This document shows positions 44,171-52,964 of a stretch of DNA of 64,000 nt, piece by piece. The DNA is from an uncultured Acetatifactor sp. (lineage in GTDB: Bacteria > Bacillota > Clostridia > Lachnospirales > Lachnospiraceae), in the NCBI GenBank assembly GCA_910578995.1, contig CAJTSY010000003.1, positions 16,956 to 80,955 on the forward strand. Direction: 5' to 3'. A program made the translations under genes and the position numbers. The notes beneath the pieces are model-generated. The model did not search any database. It worked only from the letters and a program-made list of their open reading frames with translations, and had not been told where the DNA came from. How positions within the stretch are numbered: the stretch's first letter is position 1; the number at the start of each line of letters is the position of its first letter.

Positions 44171-45196
44171 ATGATCTGGATTCGGGCGGATGCCAACCAT
44201 ATGATAGGATCAGGGCATGTGATGCGCTGCCTCTCCATTGCCGGGGAGCTTAAAAAGCTGGGGGAGAAGGTGTGCTTCCTGACAGCGGATGAAGAACCCC
44301 TGCCTCTCCTTAAGGCCAGGGGGCAGGAGTTCCTGGTGCTGCATTCTGATTACAGGAATCCGGAGGAGGAACTGGAACGGCTGGAGGAACTGCTGAAAGA
44401 ACACCGGCCGGACTTTTTCCTTGCGGACAGCTATTATGTGACCGGGGCGTACCTGGAAGGGGTCAGGAGGCTGGTTCCTGCGGGGTATCTGGATGACCTT
44501 GGCCGTGACTTTGGGGCGAACCTGCTGATCAACTATAATCTTTTCGCGGGGGATTTTACCTATGAAAAGGTACCCGGGGACAGAAGGCTTCTGGGGGTGG
44601 AATACGTACCCCTGCGGGAGGAATTCTCCGGGGTAAGGTACCTGGTGCGGGAGCGGGCGTCCAGGGTGCTGGTCACCACGGGGGGCAGCGACGAATACAA
44701 CCTGGCGGGACAACTGCTTGAAAAAGCGTTGGCTGATCCCCCGGCTTCAGAACTGGAGTACTGGGTGGTAAGCGGCGCCTATAACCAGCACCTGGAAAAC
44801 CTGGAAAACATGGCGGCGAGACATCCGAATGTGCGGATTTACAGTAATGTCAATAATATGCAGCAGCTGATGAAAGAATGTGACATTGCTGTCAGCGCAG
44901 GGGGGTCCACCCTGTATGAGCTCAGCGCGGTAGGAGTGCCCACAGTCTGCTTCTCCTTTGTGGAAAACCAGGAGCGCATTGTGGAATGCTTCCGGGAGAA
45001 GGGCCTGTCCTGTTGTGCCGGAAATTACTGTACCCAGGGAACTGACATGCTGGATGGTATAACTGACAGTATTGTCAGATTAAAGGAAGATGCCGGACTG
45101 CGCAGAAGTTTCAGCGAAAAAATGCGCTCCCTTGTGGACGGACAGGGCGCCGCGAGAATTGCAGAGAGACTGGCAGCCGGGAGGAGGGACGCATGA
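44171..45196 (+). CDS. pseG: UDP-sugar hydrolase PseG (pseudaminic acid route)
   Basis: Removes UDP from UDP-2,4-diacetamido-2,4,6-trideoxy-L-altrose before condensation with phosphoenolpyruvate. GT-B-like fold, 341 residues from ATG 44171. The opening MIWIRADANHMIGSGHVMRC places His16 where PseG keeps its catalytic His. VSAGGSTLYELSAVGVP and FSFVENQ form the nucleotide-binding C-terminal motifs. The choice between ATG 44165 and 44171 rests on GGAGGA at 44158, best spaced for 44171. The stop overlaps the SGNH gene start by four bases. Confidence 0.92.
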   Translation: MIWIRADANHMIGSGHVMRCLSIAGELKKLGEKVCFLTADEEPLPLLKARGQEFLVLHSDYRNPEEELERLEELLKEHRPDFFLADSYYVTGAYLEGVRRLVPAGYLDDLGRDFGANLLINYNLFAGDFTYEKVPGDRRLLGVEYVPLREEFSGVRYLVRERASRVLVTTGGSDEYNLAGQLLEKALADPPASELEYWVVSGAYNQHLENLENMAARHPNVRIYSNVNNMQQLMKECDIAVSAGGSTLYELSAVGVPTVCFSFVENQERIVECFREKGLSCCAGNYCTQGTDMLDGITDSIVRLKEDAGLRRSFSEKMRSLVDGQGAARIAERLAAGRRDA

Positions 45197-46092
45197 GAAG
45201 AATGTCCGGCAGCCGGGAGGCGGGGCGTATGAGAAGTTTTTCCGGAAGGCGGCTGACGGTATACGGTATGATTTCCGCAGGGCTGTTTCTGGTTTTATTC
45301 CTTGGAACGTTCCGCCGCAGGACGGAGGGAATGGAAAGGGAGGAGTTTCAGGTTGTGGCCTTCGGCGACAGTTTTTTCGGGGAGGTAAGAGACGAGACTT
45401 CTGTTCCGGCCCTGCTGCAGGCGCTGACGGGAAAGTCCGTGTACAACGCGGGGCTGGGGGGAACCTGTATGGCAAGGCAGCCCCAGGGGCGGCGGATGGA
45501 TTATGGAAAGGATTCCCTGTCCATGGTGGGTCTGGCCAGGGCTGTGGGGACAGACGACTTCGGAGTGCAGCAGACCGTGCGGATGCGTGAGACCAACACA
45601 GAGTATTTTGAGGAAGACATTGACAGACTGGAGACCATAGATTTTTCCCGGGTGGAAACCGTGCTGATTCAACAGGGGGTCAACGATTACCACGCGGGCA
45701 TTCCCATTGAGAATCCGGAGGATCCCTATGACGAATATACCTTTCTGGGAGCCCTTCGTACCACGGTTGGGTATCTGCGCAGGGCGAACCCGGAAGTGCG
45801 GATTCTGCTGGTTACGCCCACTTATACCTGGTACATTTTCACGGGGCTTACATGTGAGGAAGCGGATCAGGGAGGGGGCCTGCTGGAGGATTATGTGGAG
45901 GCGGAGCTCGGGGCGGCGGGGGAACTGGGGATAGAAGTCATTGATGTTTATCACGACTTTTTCCCCCATGAGACCTGGGAGGACAAGGATGCGTATACCA
46001 GGGACGGTCTGCATCCCAACGAGGAAGGTCGGGAAAAGCTGGCCGGACGCATAGCGCAGGAGCTATGTGCTGTGGAAGACCCGGAGGGATGA
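45193..46092 (+). CDS. SGNH/GDSL hydrolase, membrane-anchored
   Basis: 299 residues: a basic start, one helix (about 23-40), then an outer SGNH domain. Block I is VVAFGDSFFGE with Ser60, VYNAGLGGTC supplies block II, QQGVNDYHAG block III with its Asn, and DGLHPNEEGR (Asp271, His274) block V, so all catalytic positions are kept. It is translationally coupled to pseG (ATGA overlap), which suggests that it acts on the pseudaminic-acid-bearing glycan, for example as an O-acyl transferase or esterase. ATG 45229 is an alternative start. Confidence 0.87.
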   Translation: MRRMSGSREAGRMRSFSGRRLTVYGMISAGLFLVLFLGTFRRRTEGMEREEFQVVAFGDSFFGEVRDETSVPALLQALTGKSVYNAGLGGTCMARQPQGRRMDYGKDSLSMVGLARAVGTDDFGVQQTVRMRETNTEYFEEDIDRLETIDFSRVETVLIQQGVNDYHAGIPIENPEDPYDEYTFLGALRTTVGYLRRANPEVRILLVTPTYTWYIFTGLTCEEADQGGGLLEDYVEAELGAAGELGIEVIDVYHDFFPHETWEDKDAYTRDGLHPNEEGREKLAGRIAQELCAVEDPEG

Positions 46093-46253
46093 CGGCAGGC
46101 TCGGGGGAGGCTCAGAGGCGCGCGGAAGAGGAGCGTACCGTGGGGCGCGCTCTCCGTGTACCCGTGGCAGAGGCCGGGTGGAAGAGGAAGGTGCCCGGGG
46201 CAGGCGCGCGGGAAGGGAAGTATGACAGAAACCACAGGAACAGGAGGATGGGA

Positions 46254-47822
46254 ATGAAGTCACCTGCACAGGTATTTCAGATGATATACGGAAAAATCAG
46301 AAAGGAATGGAAGGCGGCATTTTTGGGCTGTTTTCTGGCAGGACTTCTGGTTCATATGCCTGTTCTGCTGTCCGACATCCCCAATCATGACGGGTTGGCC
46401 AGTCTGTATTTTGACCAGAATATGATTACGTCCGGCAGATGGTTCCTGACGGTGGCCTGCGGGATTTCTTCTTATTATACCCTGCCCTGGGTCATCGGAC
46501 TTCTGGGGCTATTCTACCTGGGCTGCGCCGCCGCCGCCGTGTGTGAGCTCCTGGAAGTCCGGAAGACATGGGCCGGGGCACTGATCGGAAGCCTGATGGC
46601 CGTATTTCCTGCAATGGCTTCCACCTTTGCCTATGTGTTTACCTTGGACGGTTATATGATGGGAATTCTGCTGGCGGTGCTGGCTGTACTGCTTACTAAA
46701 AAGTACAGCCCTGGATTTCTGCCGGGAGCAGTCTGCCTTGCCTTCAGCATGGGCATCTATCAGGCATATCTGCCCATGGCCATGATCCTGTCCCTGTTTT
46801 CCGTCCTGATGCTGCTTGCCCGGGAGGGAGACGGCGGGAAAAATGTTCTCCGGGGGAAAATCCGGGGAATACTGAATTATCTGTATATGGGGATTCTGGG
46901 GGCGGGACTGTATTACGGCATTCTGCAGGTGCTTTTGAAGATTCAGGGAAAGCAGCTGGATACCTACCAGGGAATCGACGGCATGGTGGCCGGTACTTCC
47001 ACGGGGAGGGGAATTTTCAGGATCCTTGCGGATATGTATATGGATTTTTTCCGCTTTTCATTCCGGGGAAATGTGCTGTTTCAGAATGTGTTTTCTGCAG
47101 GAGCCTGGGTTTTGCTGGGGGTTACGGCAGTCTGGGCGGCAATTTTGTGGAGCCGACGCAGAAAATACTGGAAGAATCCTGCTTTGCTGGTTATAATGGT
47201 TTTAGTGCCGCTGATCCTGCCGGGGGCATCCAATGTCATCCTGCTGGTGTCGCCCGGTGTGAACTATCATCTGCTGATGCGTTATCAGTGGGTGCTGTAT
47301 GCCGTGGGGGCGGTGGCTCTGGGGGCAGGCTGCCGGGGAGAGGAGTCCGGGGGAGCCTGGCCGGAGTGGACAGGGATCCTGGGGGCATCCCTTTTGGTTT
47401 TTTGTTATTGCATCACGGACAACATTGCCTATACCAATCTGCAGAGGCGGTATGAGAAGACCTATGCCTACTGCGTCAGACTGTTGGACAGGATAGAACA
47501 GACGGAAGGTTATTACCAGGGAATTCCCATCGCCATGGTGGGCGTGGTGGGGGATGATCCCTTCCCGGTCACCGACCTGACCCTTCCCGTCACCTCCGGC
47601 ATGATTGGCTTGAGCGGGGACAGCCTGCTGTACATGGGAGAAAATTATGAAATCTTTATCCGGAACTATCTGGGGGCGACCCTGAATATCCTGCCTGCGG
47701 AGGCCATGGAGGAGATGTATTATTCGGAAGAGTATATTGCCATGGACAGTTTTCCGGGAAAGAATTCCATTCGTGTCATTGGCGGGATTATGTACATTAA
47801 AACAGAGAATGCCGCACGCTGA
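46254..47822 (+). CDS. GtrII-like membrane glucosyltransferase
   Basis: 522 residues with about eleven helices. After helix 1 the outer loop SDIPNHDGLASLYFDQNMITSGRWFL is cut here to its cue: NHDGL followed by SGRWF is the signature of glucosyltransferase-domain (Glucos_trans_II) proteins that add side-chain glucose from undecaprenyl-phosphate-glucose. VFTLDGYMMGILLAVL and SMGIYQAYLP are further family-like helices. A ~90-residue outer tail ends the protein. Start ATG 46254 has AGGAGG six bases upstream; the longer frame from 46065 is arginine-rich spacer. The next gene, a Dpm1-like GT2, is the likely donor maker. Confidence 0.86.
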   Translation: MKSPAQVFQMIYGKIRKEWKAAFLGCFLAGLLVHMPVLLSDIPNHDGLASLYFDQNMITSGRWFLTVACGISSYYTLPWVIGLLGLFYLGCAAAAVCELLEVRKTWAGALIGSLMAVFPAMASTFAYVFTLDGYMMGILLAVLAVLLTKKYSPGFLPGAVCLAFSMGIYQAYLPMAMILSLFSVLMLLAREGDGGKNVLRGKIRGILNYLYMGILGAGLYYGILQVLLKIQGKQLDTYQGIDGMVAGTSTGRGIFRILADMYMDFFRFSFRGNVLFQNVFSAGAWVLLGVTAVWAAILWSRRRKYWKNPALLVIMVLVPLILPGASNVILLVSPGVNYHLLMRYQWVLYAVGAVALGAGCRGEESGGAWPEWTGILGASLLVFCYCITDNIAYTNLQRRYEKTYAYCVRLLDRIEQTEGYYQGIPIAMVGVVGDDPFPVTDLTLPVTSGMIGLSGDSLLYMGENYEIFIRNYLGATLNILPAEAMEEMYYSEEYIAMDSFPGKNSIRVIGGIMYIKTENAAR

Positions 47823-47851
47823 AGGCGGAAGCGACTAAATCAGGAGAAAAA

Positions 47852-49033
47852 ATGGCGTTATTATCAATTATTCTGCCAGCTTATAATGAGGAAGAAAATA
47901 TTGCAAATACGGCGGGTGTGCTGTCGCGGCTCCTGGAGCGGAATGAAATTGACTATGAACTTATATTCGTAAGTGACGGCTCCAGGGACGGGACCTTTTC
48001 GGAGATCCAGAGGGCGGCCGGAGAGAACCCCAGAATCCGCGGGGAGGAATTTTCCCGCAACTTTGGTAAGGAGGCCGCTATTTTTGCAGGCCTGGAGATG
48101 AGCCTGGGCAGCGCGGTCATTGTGATGGACTGCGACCTGCAGCATCCCCCGGATGTGATCCCCCGGATGTGGGAAAAATGGAAGGCAGGTGCCGAGGTGG
48201 TGGAGGGCATCAAGCTGAGCCGGGGAAAGGAAAGCCTGGGACACCGGCTGTCTGCGGGACTGTTTTACAGGATCATGAGCAGGCTGATCAGGATGGACAT
48301 GAATGCGTCCTCGGATTTCAAGCTTCTGGACCGCAAGGTGGTGGATGTGCTGCTGACCCTGCCGGAGAGGAATACCTTTTTCCGGGCGCTGAGCTTCTGG
48401 GTGGGGTTCCGGACGGATTCGGTCTCCTATGAAGTGCAGGAAAGGCAGTATGGAGAAAGCAAGTGGTCCTTTTTCAGCCTGATGAAATATGCGGTTACCA
48501 ACGCCACGTCCTTCAGCACGCTTCCGCTTCAGCTGGTGACGGTGATGGGGCTGGCTTCCATCCTGTTCAGCCTGATCCTCTTTGTACAGACCGTGGTAAA
48601 GTACCTGTCGGGCACTGCTGTGGAGGGCTTTACCACTGTGATCCTGCTGATTCTGATCATAGGCGGTTTCCTGATGCTGAGCCTGGGGATCATCGGTCAT
48701 TACATCGCCAGGATTTACGAGGAAGTGAAGGGGCGGCCCAAGTATATCGTCAGCAGGAGGACCGGGGAGGGGACGGTTCCTGAAACAAAACGGAATCCAG
48801 GGACGATTTCGGGGGCAGGAAGGAATACAGGACGCGGGAAAACGGAAGCCGGCCTGGAAGCGGAACAGGACACGGGGAAGGCGGAAGCCGGCCATGAAGC
48901 GGAACAGGACGCAAGGAAGGCGAATGCCGGCCTGGAAGCGGAACAGGACGGGAAGGCGAATACCGGCCTGGAAACGGAACAGACGGCGGGGAGCCCGGTT
49001 CACCCCGGACAAAGCAGGGAGGAAAAGAGGTAA
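47852..49033 (+). CDS. Dpm1/GtrB-like GT2 glycosyltransferase with repeat tail
   Basis: 393 residues. The core and two helices (1-310) match GtrB-type undecaprenyl-phosphate sugar synthases: LSIILPAYNEEENIANT, FVSDGSRDGTF, SRNFGKEAAIFAGL and the metal site VMDCDLQHPPD. The helices are near 230-255 and 265-290. The last ~80 residues are an extra hydrophilic tail of 13-residue repeats built on GLEAEQD, with no counterpart in the three paralogs of the window. It sits directly after the GtrII-like enzyme, the usual pairing, but no GtrA flippase is present. AGGAG precedes ATG 47852. Confidence 0.9.
   Translation: MALLSIILPAYNEEENIANTAGVLSRLLERNEIDYELIFVSDGSRDGTFSEIQRAAGENPRIRGEEFSRNFGKEAAIFAGLEMSLGSAVIVMDCDLQHPPDVIPRMWEKWKAGAEVVEGIKLSRGKESLGHRLSAGLFYRIMSRLIRMDMNASSDFKLLDRKVVDVLLTLPERNTFFRALSFWVGFRTDSVSYEVQERQYGESKWSFFSLMKYAVTNATSFSTLPLQLVTVMGLASILFSLILFVQTVVKYLSGTAVEGFTTVILLILIIGGFLMLSLGIIGHYIARIYEEVKGRPKYIVSRRTGEGTVPETKRNPGTISGAGRNTGRGKTEAGLEAEQDTGKAEAGHEAEQDARKANAGLEAEQDGKANTGLETEQTAGSPVHPGQSREEKR
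48845..48990 (+). repeat. 39-bp coding repeat in the GT2 tail
   Basis: Units starting at 48845, 48884, 48923 and 48959 (offsets 39, 39, 36) encode AGLEAEQD-type repeats and keep frame. Confidence 0.85.
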
Positions 49034-49036
49034 AAC

Positions 49037-50167
49037 ATGATTACTTTCAACGTGCCGCCTTATGCGGACAAAGCATATGATTATATACGGGAATGTGTGA
49101 AAAATCAGAAAATATGCGGGGATGGCCCTTATACGAAAAAGTGTAATGAATGGATCGAAAGGACGACAGGGACGGCCAAGTGCCTGCTGACTACCTCCTG
49201 CACCCATGCCACAGAGCTGGCGGCGCTGCTGCTTCCCCAGATCGGGCCGGGGGATGAAGTCATCATGCCTTCCTTTACCTTTGTGTCCACGGCGGACGCC
49301 TTTGTGCTCCGCGGGGCAGTGCCCGTGTTTGTGGATATACGCCCGGATACCATGAATATAGACGAAAAACTGATAGAACCTGCCATAACGGAACGGACGA
49401 AAGCCATTGTACCCGTGCATTACGCCGGGGTGGCCTGCGAGATGGACACTATTATGGAGATCGCAGGACGCCGCAGGCTTGCGGTGATCGAGGACGCGGC
49501 CCAGGGAATTATGTCCACTTACAGGGGAAAGGCCTTGGGAACCTTCGGCAACTTTGGCTGCTTCAGCTTCCATGAGACCAAGAACTACAGCATGGGAGAG
49601 GGCGGAGCTCTGCTGATCCGGGATCAGAAGGATGTGGAAGAGGCGGAGATTATCAGGGAGAAGGGAACCAACCGGAGTAAGTATTACCGGGGGCAGATCG
49701 ACAAGTATACCTGGATCAACTATGGTTCCTCCTATCTGCCCAGCGACATGAACGCGGCTTATCTGTATGCGCAGCTGGAGATTGCGGAACAGATCAATGA
49801 GGCCAGGATTACCTGTTGGAACCGTTATTACAGGAACCTGGGTCCTCTGGCGGACGCAGGAAAAATAGAGCTTCCGGCGGTTCCGGAGGGCTGTGTGCAC
49901 AATGGGCACATGTTTTACATCAAGACGGCGGATATCGGGGAGAGGACGGCCTTCATTGACTATCTGAAAGAGAAGGGAATCCATGCCGTATTCCATTATA
50001 TTCCGCTCCACACGGCTCCTGCCGGACTGAAATTCGGCCGTTTCCATGGGGAGGACAGATACACCACCAGGGAGAGCGAGAGGCTGGTGCGGCTGCCCAT
50101 GTATTACGGGCTGAACCTGGAACAGGTGGATTATATCTGCGATACGGTGAAGCGTTTTTATGCGTAA
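49037..50167 (+). CDS. rffA: dTDP-4-amino-4,6-dideoxygalactose transaminase (RffA/WecE)
   Basis: PLP enzyme that aminates dTDP-4-keto-6-deoxyglucose to dTDP-Fuc4N. 376 residues, as in E. coli RffA. The N-terminus ITFNVPPYADKAYDYI, the Schiff-base Lys182 in FSFHETKNYSMGEGG, and the VIEDAAQGI cofactor loop are diagnostic. Its substrate is made by RfbA and RfbB, encoded 11-13 kb downstream. No RffC acetyltransferase is adjacent. It starts three bases after the previous stop. A 33-bp tandem repeat follows its end. Confidence 0.95.
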   Translation: MITFNVPPYADKAYDYIRECVKNQKICGDGPYTKKCNEWIERTTGTAKCLLTTSCTHATELAALLLPQIGPGDEVIMPSFTFVSTADAFVLRGAVPVFVDIRPDTMNIDEKLIEPAITERTKAIVPVHYAGVACEMDTIMEIAGRRRLAVIEDAAQGIMSTYRGKALGTFGNFGCFSFHETKNYSMGEGGALLIRDQKDVEEAEIIREKGTNRSKYYRGQIDKYTWINYGSSYLPSDMNAAYLYAQLEIAEQINEARITCWNRYYRNLGPLADAGKIELPAVPEGCVHNGHMFYIKTADIGERTAFIDYLKEKGIHAVFHYIPLHTAPAGLKFGRFHGEDRYTTRESERLVRLPMYYGLNLEQVDYICDTVKRFYA

Positions 50168-50190
50168 TATATATCCGGAAGCGCGTAATT

Positions 50191-50345
50191 CAGCTTCGTT
50201 CCGGGACGAAAAAGCTTCGGCAAGGCTTCCTTCCGGGGAAAGAAAAGCGCCCTGAACGGCTCCTTCCGGGGAAAGAAAAGCGCTCTGAACGGCTTTGCTT
50301 CGGGGAAAGAAAAGCGCTTTAAATGGCCTTGTCCCGGGGAACGGA
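50191..50345. repeat. 33/34-bp tandem repeat after rffA
   Basis: Units beginning near 50191, 50224, 50258, 50291 and 50325 share GGC-TTCCGGGGAAAGAAAAGCGC with small changes. They fill most of the 228-base spacer before the membrane-protein gene at 50396. Confidence 0.85.
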
Positions 50346-50395
50346 GGACACTTGGGGCCTGGTTGGGAAAACAGGTTCACGGGAGAGGAATAAAG

Positions 50396-51757
50396 GTGGT
50401 AAAGAAAGCAGCCGCCCATTTGGGCATGGTGATAAAAGGGACACTTTTTATAGGGTTTACGGTTCAGATTCTGTTGGGGCTTGGCTGGATGTGCGCCAAT
50501 TTCCTGTCCAGGCAGGATTTCCCGGAACCGGAGTCCGTCCTGTACCGACAGCTTGCGGGCCTGGCAGGAGGGCTGCCTCAGGTTCTGTATCTAGTGCAGC
50601 TTGGGACGGCCTTTTGGGCGGTATCCTTTTTCCTGAATTCCCTGCTGGGAGAGGCGGAAAAGGGGGATTTCCCTGGCAGGTGCCGCAGAATATGGGAAAT
50701 TCTGGCGGTGCTGACCTATCCTTTTGCCATGCAGTGTCATATGGCGGTGCTGTCGTTTTCCCTGCTGGGGTCTTTGCTGACTGTCGCCTTTGCGCTGCTG
50801 CTGCGGATTCTTTCACGAGGAAACGCTGTGGGCAGGGGCAACTGTCACAGAGGCGCAGCCCGGCCTTCCGTCTTCGGAGGGACGGCCGCAGACACAGGCA
50901 TCCGCCGCCGGTGGTTTTCCGGAGAGACGGCTGCGGACACAGATTCCCCGCGCTTTCCTTTATCCGGGGAGAAGATGTCCGGGAAGGGAAGGAAGTATCG
51001 TACGGCGAAGCTTCTGGGGGGCATCTTTTTATGCGCGGCGCTGTGGACGGCCCTGTCGGGAACTCTGGACAGGGAAGCCCGGGAGAAGCCGGGACGCAGC
51101 CTGGAGGCCGCCATGGCAAGCCGTTTCGCCTGGTTTACCATGTGGAACGATCAGGGGATGTGGGATCAGGAGCTTCAGGAGACTGTCAGGGATGTGCTGT
51201 GGGAGAGCGGATACTGTCCGGGAAACATGGAGATTCTGGAGAGGGTGATGGAAGAGAGCCTGGATCCGGAAACCGCCCGGAAATACTACATGCAGATGGC
51301 GCAGACGGGCTGGCGTGTTCATGGATCCATAGTAATCCGCCAGATCGGATGGGACATGCTTGGATATCTGGTGACGCCGGCAGTCTTTCAGAAACAGCTT
51401 CAGGGCGAGGCCTATGATTCATACACCGGAAGAAATTATGAGGCCATGGGCGGACACTGCCCGGCACTGACCAAAGATTATGTGGACTACGGGTGTTGGT
51501 GGTTTGCGGCTTCCCTGTTTCTGGCTCTGGCCCTGGCCATAATCAGGGTTCTGGGCCGGGAGGGGGCCGGACTGGGGCGCAGGGTATTCTCCTGGGCCGT
51601 CTGCATGGGGGTTATGGGGATCCTGGCGCTGGCGCTCACCATGCGGGGGGCCGGGATTATGGATTATAAATATACAGTGGCGGCGGGCGGGCTGTGGCAG
51701 GCTTTTGCACTTCTGTTTATGGAAGGCACAGGGCGGGAAGGGGACGAGGGACATTGA
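50396..51757 (+). CDS. Membrane protein of unknown function
   Basis: 453 residues with about four N-terminal helices (about 10-150) and three to four C-terminal ones (about 365-445). They flank an outer or cytoplasmic region (about 220-345) with TMWNDQGMWDQEL and TARKYYMQMAQTGW. A Gly/Arg-rich loop with a 45-bp repeat lies near 155-195. I do not recognise a family. The start is GTG 50396, with GGGAGAGGAA six bases upstream; a TTG at 50363 is less likely. The stop overlaps the TTG start of the next gene (TTGA). Position suggests one unit with the two-part membrane system behind it. Confidence 0.7.
   Translation: MVKKAAAHLGMVIKGTLFIGFTVQILLGLGWMCANFLSRQDFPEPESVLYRQLAGLAGGLPQVLYLVQLGTAFWAVSFFLNSLLGEAEKGDFPGRCRRIWEILAVLTYPFAMQCHMAVLSFSLLGSLLTVAFALLLRILSRGNAVGRGNCHRGAARPSVFGGTAADTGIRRRWFSGETAADTDSPRFPLSGEKMSGKGRKYRTAKLLGGIFLCAALWTALSGTLDREAREKPGRSLEAAMASRFAWFTMWNDQGMWDQELQETVRDVLWESGYCPGNMEILERVMEESLDPETARKYYMQMAQTGWRVHGSIVIRQIGWDMLGYLVTPAVFQKQLQGEAYDSYTGRNYEAMGGHCPALTKDYVDYGCWWFAASLFLALALAIIRVLGREGAGLGRRVFSWAVCMGVMGILALALTMRGAGIMDYKYTVAAGGLWQAFALLFMEGTGREGDEGH
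50881..50975 (+). repeat. 45-bp coding repeat in a loop
   Basis: GACGGC(C/T)GC(A/G)GACACAG at 50881 and 50926 encodes TAADTG and TAADTD, inside the loop of the protein at 50396. Confidence 0.55.
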
Positions 51758-52953
51758 TCATTCAGCTTTCTATTTTGTTTTTATTGCTTCTGGTGGTTCC
51801 CGTGATCGTGGGAGAACTGTTTATAAGGGTGGACGGACTGGCTGAAAATATCCTGTTTCACTGGGTCAGCGGGCAGTTTCTGCTGTGGGCCGGCTTCCAG
51901 CTGATCTGTGTGCCCCTTATTCTGCAGGAGAGGAGCTTCGGGTATCTGGTGAAGCTTTTTTCAGGGTACATGGCTGCCTGTGTGCTTCTGGCCGCTGCCG
52001 CCCGGATACGGCGGCCCCTGAGACATGGAGAGGGCCGGACTGCCGTCCGCACAGGGCATCTCCTGAAGTGGGGAAAGAGCCACACTGCCGCTCAGGCAGG
52101 ACATTCCCTGAAACAGGGAGAGGGTTCCGGGCGTACTGCCGCTCAGACGGGGCATCCTCTGAACCTGAGGGAGGCATGCTTCCGGGCTGCGGGCTGCGGG
52201 GGAAAGAACCGGGGAACGGTTCTGTGGCTGTTTTTCTGGGGAGTGCTGCTGTTCCAGCTGGCGCAGGCGGTAAAGATGTCCTACGGGGATACGGATGACG
52301 CTTATTATGTGGCGGTTTCCACCATAACCCAGAATGCGGATACCATGTATCAGAAACTGCCCTATACAGGCGGAGCCACAGTGCTGGATGCCAGGCATGG
52401 TCTGGCACCGTTTCCCATCTGGATTGCCTTTCTGGCCCGGCTGTCGGGCATGGAGGCCGTAATCGTGGCCAAGGTGGTGGTTCCGGTGGCCCTGATTGCC
52501 ATGACCTATGCCGTGTTCTATCTGGTGGGCCGGATCCTTTTTCCGGAAAAGGGAAGAAGGCTAGCGCTGTTTCTGGTGTTTTCGGAGATTCTGGTTCTCT
52601 TTGGAAATACTTCCATTTATACAGTGGAAAATTTCATGATAGCCAGAAGCAGACAGGGAAAAGCCGCTCTGGGAAGTATCGTGATTCCCTTTCTGCTGCT
52701 CCTGCTGCTGCTTCTACTGAAAAAAATACAGCAGAAAGAGAGGATTTCATTTCTTTTCTGTGTGCTGATGGGAACCGTTACCGTGACGGGGTGCCTGTGC
52801 AGTACCCTGGGGGCGCTGCTGGTCTGCCTGGCCCTGGGGACTGCCGGCCTGTTGGCGGCCCTGTGCTACAAGAGGCCCGGGGTGTTGGTTCCCATGGCAT
52901 TATGCTGCATTCCGTGTCTGGTTTATGCGTATTTATATCTGGTTTTTGACTGA
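51754..52953 (+). CDS. Multi-pass membrane protein, N-terminal half of a two-part DUF6077-like system (copy 2)
   Basis: 399 residues, about nine helices. The outer stretch SYGDTDDAYYVAVSTITQNAD and the following VVVPVALIAMTYAVFYLVG parallel the gene at 7633 in order and spacing. The first large loop (about 90-145) is made of a 45-51 bp repeat encoding TAAQTGHPL-type units. The start is TTG 51754, overlapping the stop of the upstream gene, with GACGAGGG before it. The stop is 11 bases before the second half at 52965. Family assignment is by memory of DUF6077-type proteins and needs a profile search. Confidence 0.7.
   Translation: MIIQLSILFLLLLVVPVIVGELFIRVDGLAENILFHWVSGQFLLWAGFQLICVPLILQERSFGYLVKLFSGYMAACVLLAAAARIRRPLRHGEGRTAVRTGHLLKWGKSHTAAQAGHSLKQGEGSGRTAAQTGHPLNLREACFRAAGCGGKNRGTVLWLFFWGVLLFQLAQAVKMSYGDTDDAYYVAVSTITQNADTMYQKLPYTGGATVLDARHGLAPFPIWIAFLARLSGMEAVIVAKVVVPVALIAMTYAVFYLVGRILFPEKGRRLALFLVFSEILVLFGNTSIYTVENFMIARSRQGKAALGSIVIPFLLLLLLLLLKKIQQKERISFLFCVLMGTVTVTGCLCSTLGALLVCLALGTAGLLAALCYKRPGVLVPMALCCIPCLVYAYLYLVFD
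52030..52170 (+). repeat. 45-51 bp coding repeat in a cytoplasmic loop
   Basis: ACTGCCG-x-(T/C)CAG/CGCA units at 52039, 52084 and 52135 encode three related stretches (TAVRTGHLL, TAAQAGHSL, TAAQTGHPL). Confidence 0.7.
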
Positions 52954-52964
52954 GGGGAGGCTGT

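Noticed and set aside
22825..45196. Legionaminic or sialic acid pathway in place of pseudaminic acid
   Set aside because: The dehydratase has the soluble inverting PseB motifs, and a PseG-type hydrolase with a GSGH motif and a PseC-type transaminase are present. NeuB/NeuC-like genes are not. A related nonulosonic acid cannot be fully excluded.
47864..50419. 851-codon open frame on the minus strand
   Set aside because: It lies opposite two clear genes (Dpm1-like GT2 and rffA) whose motifs are intact, has no ribosome site, and its translation is rich in His, Pro and Arg as is usual for shadow frames in G+C-rich DNA.
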